Positions 6,902-7,605 of a stretch of 7,605 nt of DNA are shown one piece after another. The notes below the pieces were generated by a model. The model was not told the origin of the DNA and made no database searches. It saw only the letters and a program-made list of their open reading frames with translations. The stretch spans positions 1 to 7,605 of the forward strand of contig JABMML010000251.1 in NCBI GenBank assembly GCA_013205585.1, in the 5' to 3' direction. Each line of letters starts with the position of its first letter. Position 1 is the first letter of the stretch. The stretch is from Chitinophagaceae bacterium (lineage in GTDB: Bacteria; Bacteroidota; Bacteroidia; Chitinophagales; Chitinophagaceae). A program made the position numbers and the translations under genes.

Positions 6902-7605
6902 ATGAAAAAAAATATAGTGGCTAACTTAATGATGGTTGTCCTCTTATCTTTTTTTCATTTTGCTTGTTCTTTTGGTACAACTAAGCCGGCTATATCGGTA
7001 ACTCAACAAAATGTTGGAAGCTTTGAAGGAAAGCCTGTAACTGAGTATACTTTAACCAATGCAAATGGTATGCAAATGGGTATAATTAATTACGGAGGTA
7101 TACTTACTAAAATAATTACCCAGGCCAAGGATGGCAGCTATGGAGATGTACTTACTGGTTATGAAAAATTTGATGGTTATTTACAAAAAGGCAACCCTTA
7201 TTTTGGTGCATTAATAGGTAGATACGCCAATAGATTAGCAAAAGGAACTTATACTATTGAAGGAGTTCAGTACAATGCCGCCTTAAATAACAATGGTCAA
7301 TCATTACATGGTGGCTTAAAAGGTTTTGATAAAGTTATATGGGAAGCGACTGCATTAGCTGGTGATAGTAGTATACAATTAGTATATCTAAGTAAGGATG
7401 GTGAGGAAGGTTATCCGGGAAATTTAAAAGTAGAAGTAGTGTATACATTAACTGCAAATAATGCAATTAAAATAGAATACACTGCAAGCACCGATAAAAC
7501 CACGGTGATTAATTTAACCAATCATGCTTACTTTAATTTAAGCGCAGGAAAGTCGCCCACTATTTATGATCATGTTTTAGAAATTAAAGCAGATAAATAT
7601 ACGCC
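6902..7605 (+). CDS. galM: Aldose 1-epimerase (galactose mutarotase), exported and possibly lipidated; 3' end outside the window
   Basis: The frame opens with ATG at 6902 and stays open to the window edge: 234 complete codons plus two bases, out of roughly 340-390 usual for the family. The enzyme interconverts alpha and beta anomers of galactose, glucose and related aldoses. Family motifs in order are INYGGILTKI (62-71), GRYANRLAKG (106-115), LHGGLKGFDKVIWE (135-148), YPGNLKVEVVYTL (171-183) and NLTNHAYFNL (204-213). Arg111, His136 and His208 match the substrate-binding Arg and two catalytic-site His residues of characterised GalM (Lactococcus lactis R71, H96, H170); the Arg-to-first-His distance of 25 is the same. 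The catalytic Glu and substrate-binding Asp should lie in the missing C-terminal third. Residues 1-22 are an export signal ending FFHFAC, so lipidation at Cys22 is likely although His at -3 is not ideal. It starts 41 nt after the permease stop with an A-rich leader and no Shine-Dalgarno sequence. A role in periplasmic sugar processing is inferred; nothing links it to efflux. Confidence 0.93.
   Translation, partial: MKKNIVANLMMVVLLSFFHFACSFGTTKPAISVTQQNVGSFEGKPVTEYTLTNANGMQMGIINYGGILTKIITQAKDGSYGDVLTGYEKFDGYLQKGNPYFGALIGRYANRLAKGTYTIEGVQYNAALNNNGQSLHGGLKGFDKVIWEATALAGDSSIQLVYLSKDGEEGYPGNLKVEVVYTLTANNAIKIEYTASTDKTTVINLTNHAYFNLSAGKSPTIYDHVLEIKADKYT

Overview
The window looks like chromosomal DNA from a member of the phylum Bacteroidota, plausibly a Chitinophagaceae-like or related lineage. 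The evidence is AT-rich DNA by eye, A-rich translation starts with no Shine-Dalgarno sequence, proteins with the character of Bacteroidota efflux components (a long RND pump with a FSELNPHIFFGGD-type loop, a TolC-like protein with a FGGTAGTFIPVQFG loop, a lipoprotein-type adaptor), and a putatively lipidated aldose 1-epimerase. Genus or species cannot be settled from the sequence alone.

Layout, all on the + strand: a TetR-family regulator (8-616); a 72-nt gap; a TolC-family outer-membrane channel (689-2026); 36 nt; an RND periplasmic adaptor (2063-3238); 28 nt; an inner-membrane RND permease of the HAE-1/AcrB type (3267-6860); 41 nt; and the 5' part of an exported aldose 1-epimerase/galactose mutarotase (6902-7605, running off the window). 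There are no RNA genes, CRISPR arrays, insertion sequences or gene-free stretches over 100 nt. Long open frames on the minus strand lie inside the efflux genes and are treated as shadows.

The first four genes form a classical tripartite efflux locus with a local regulator. The proton-driven permease captures amphiphilic substrates from the inner-membrane outer leaflet or periplasm. The adaptor links it to the TolC-like channel, which releases substrate outside the cell. The TetR protein is the natural candidate repressor of the three structural genes. The epimerase that follows is a sugar-metabolism enzyme with no obvious functional link to efflux; it may be co-transcribed by read-through or have its own promoter.

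This is largely an ordinary region and I do not see a previously undescribed system. The points worth a second look are small: a perfect 13-bp tandem duplication across the regulator's stop codon that changes its C-terminal reading frame, a similar 15-bp-period repeat across the stop codon of the permease, and three extra hydrophobic or loop elements in the permease relative to AcrB.
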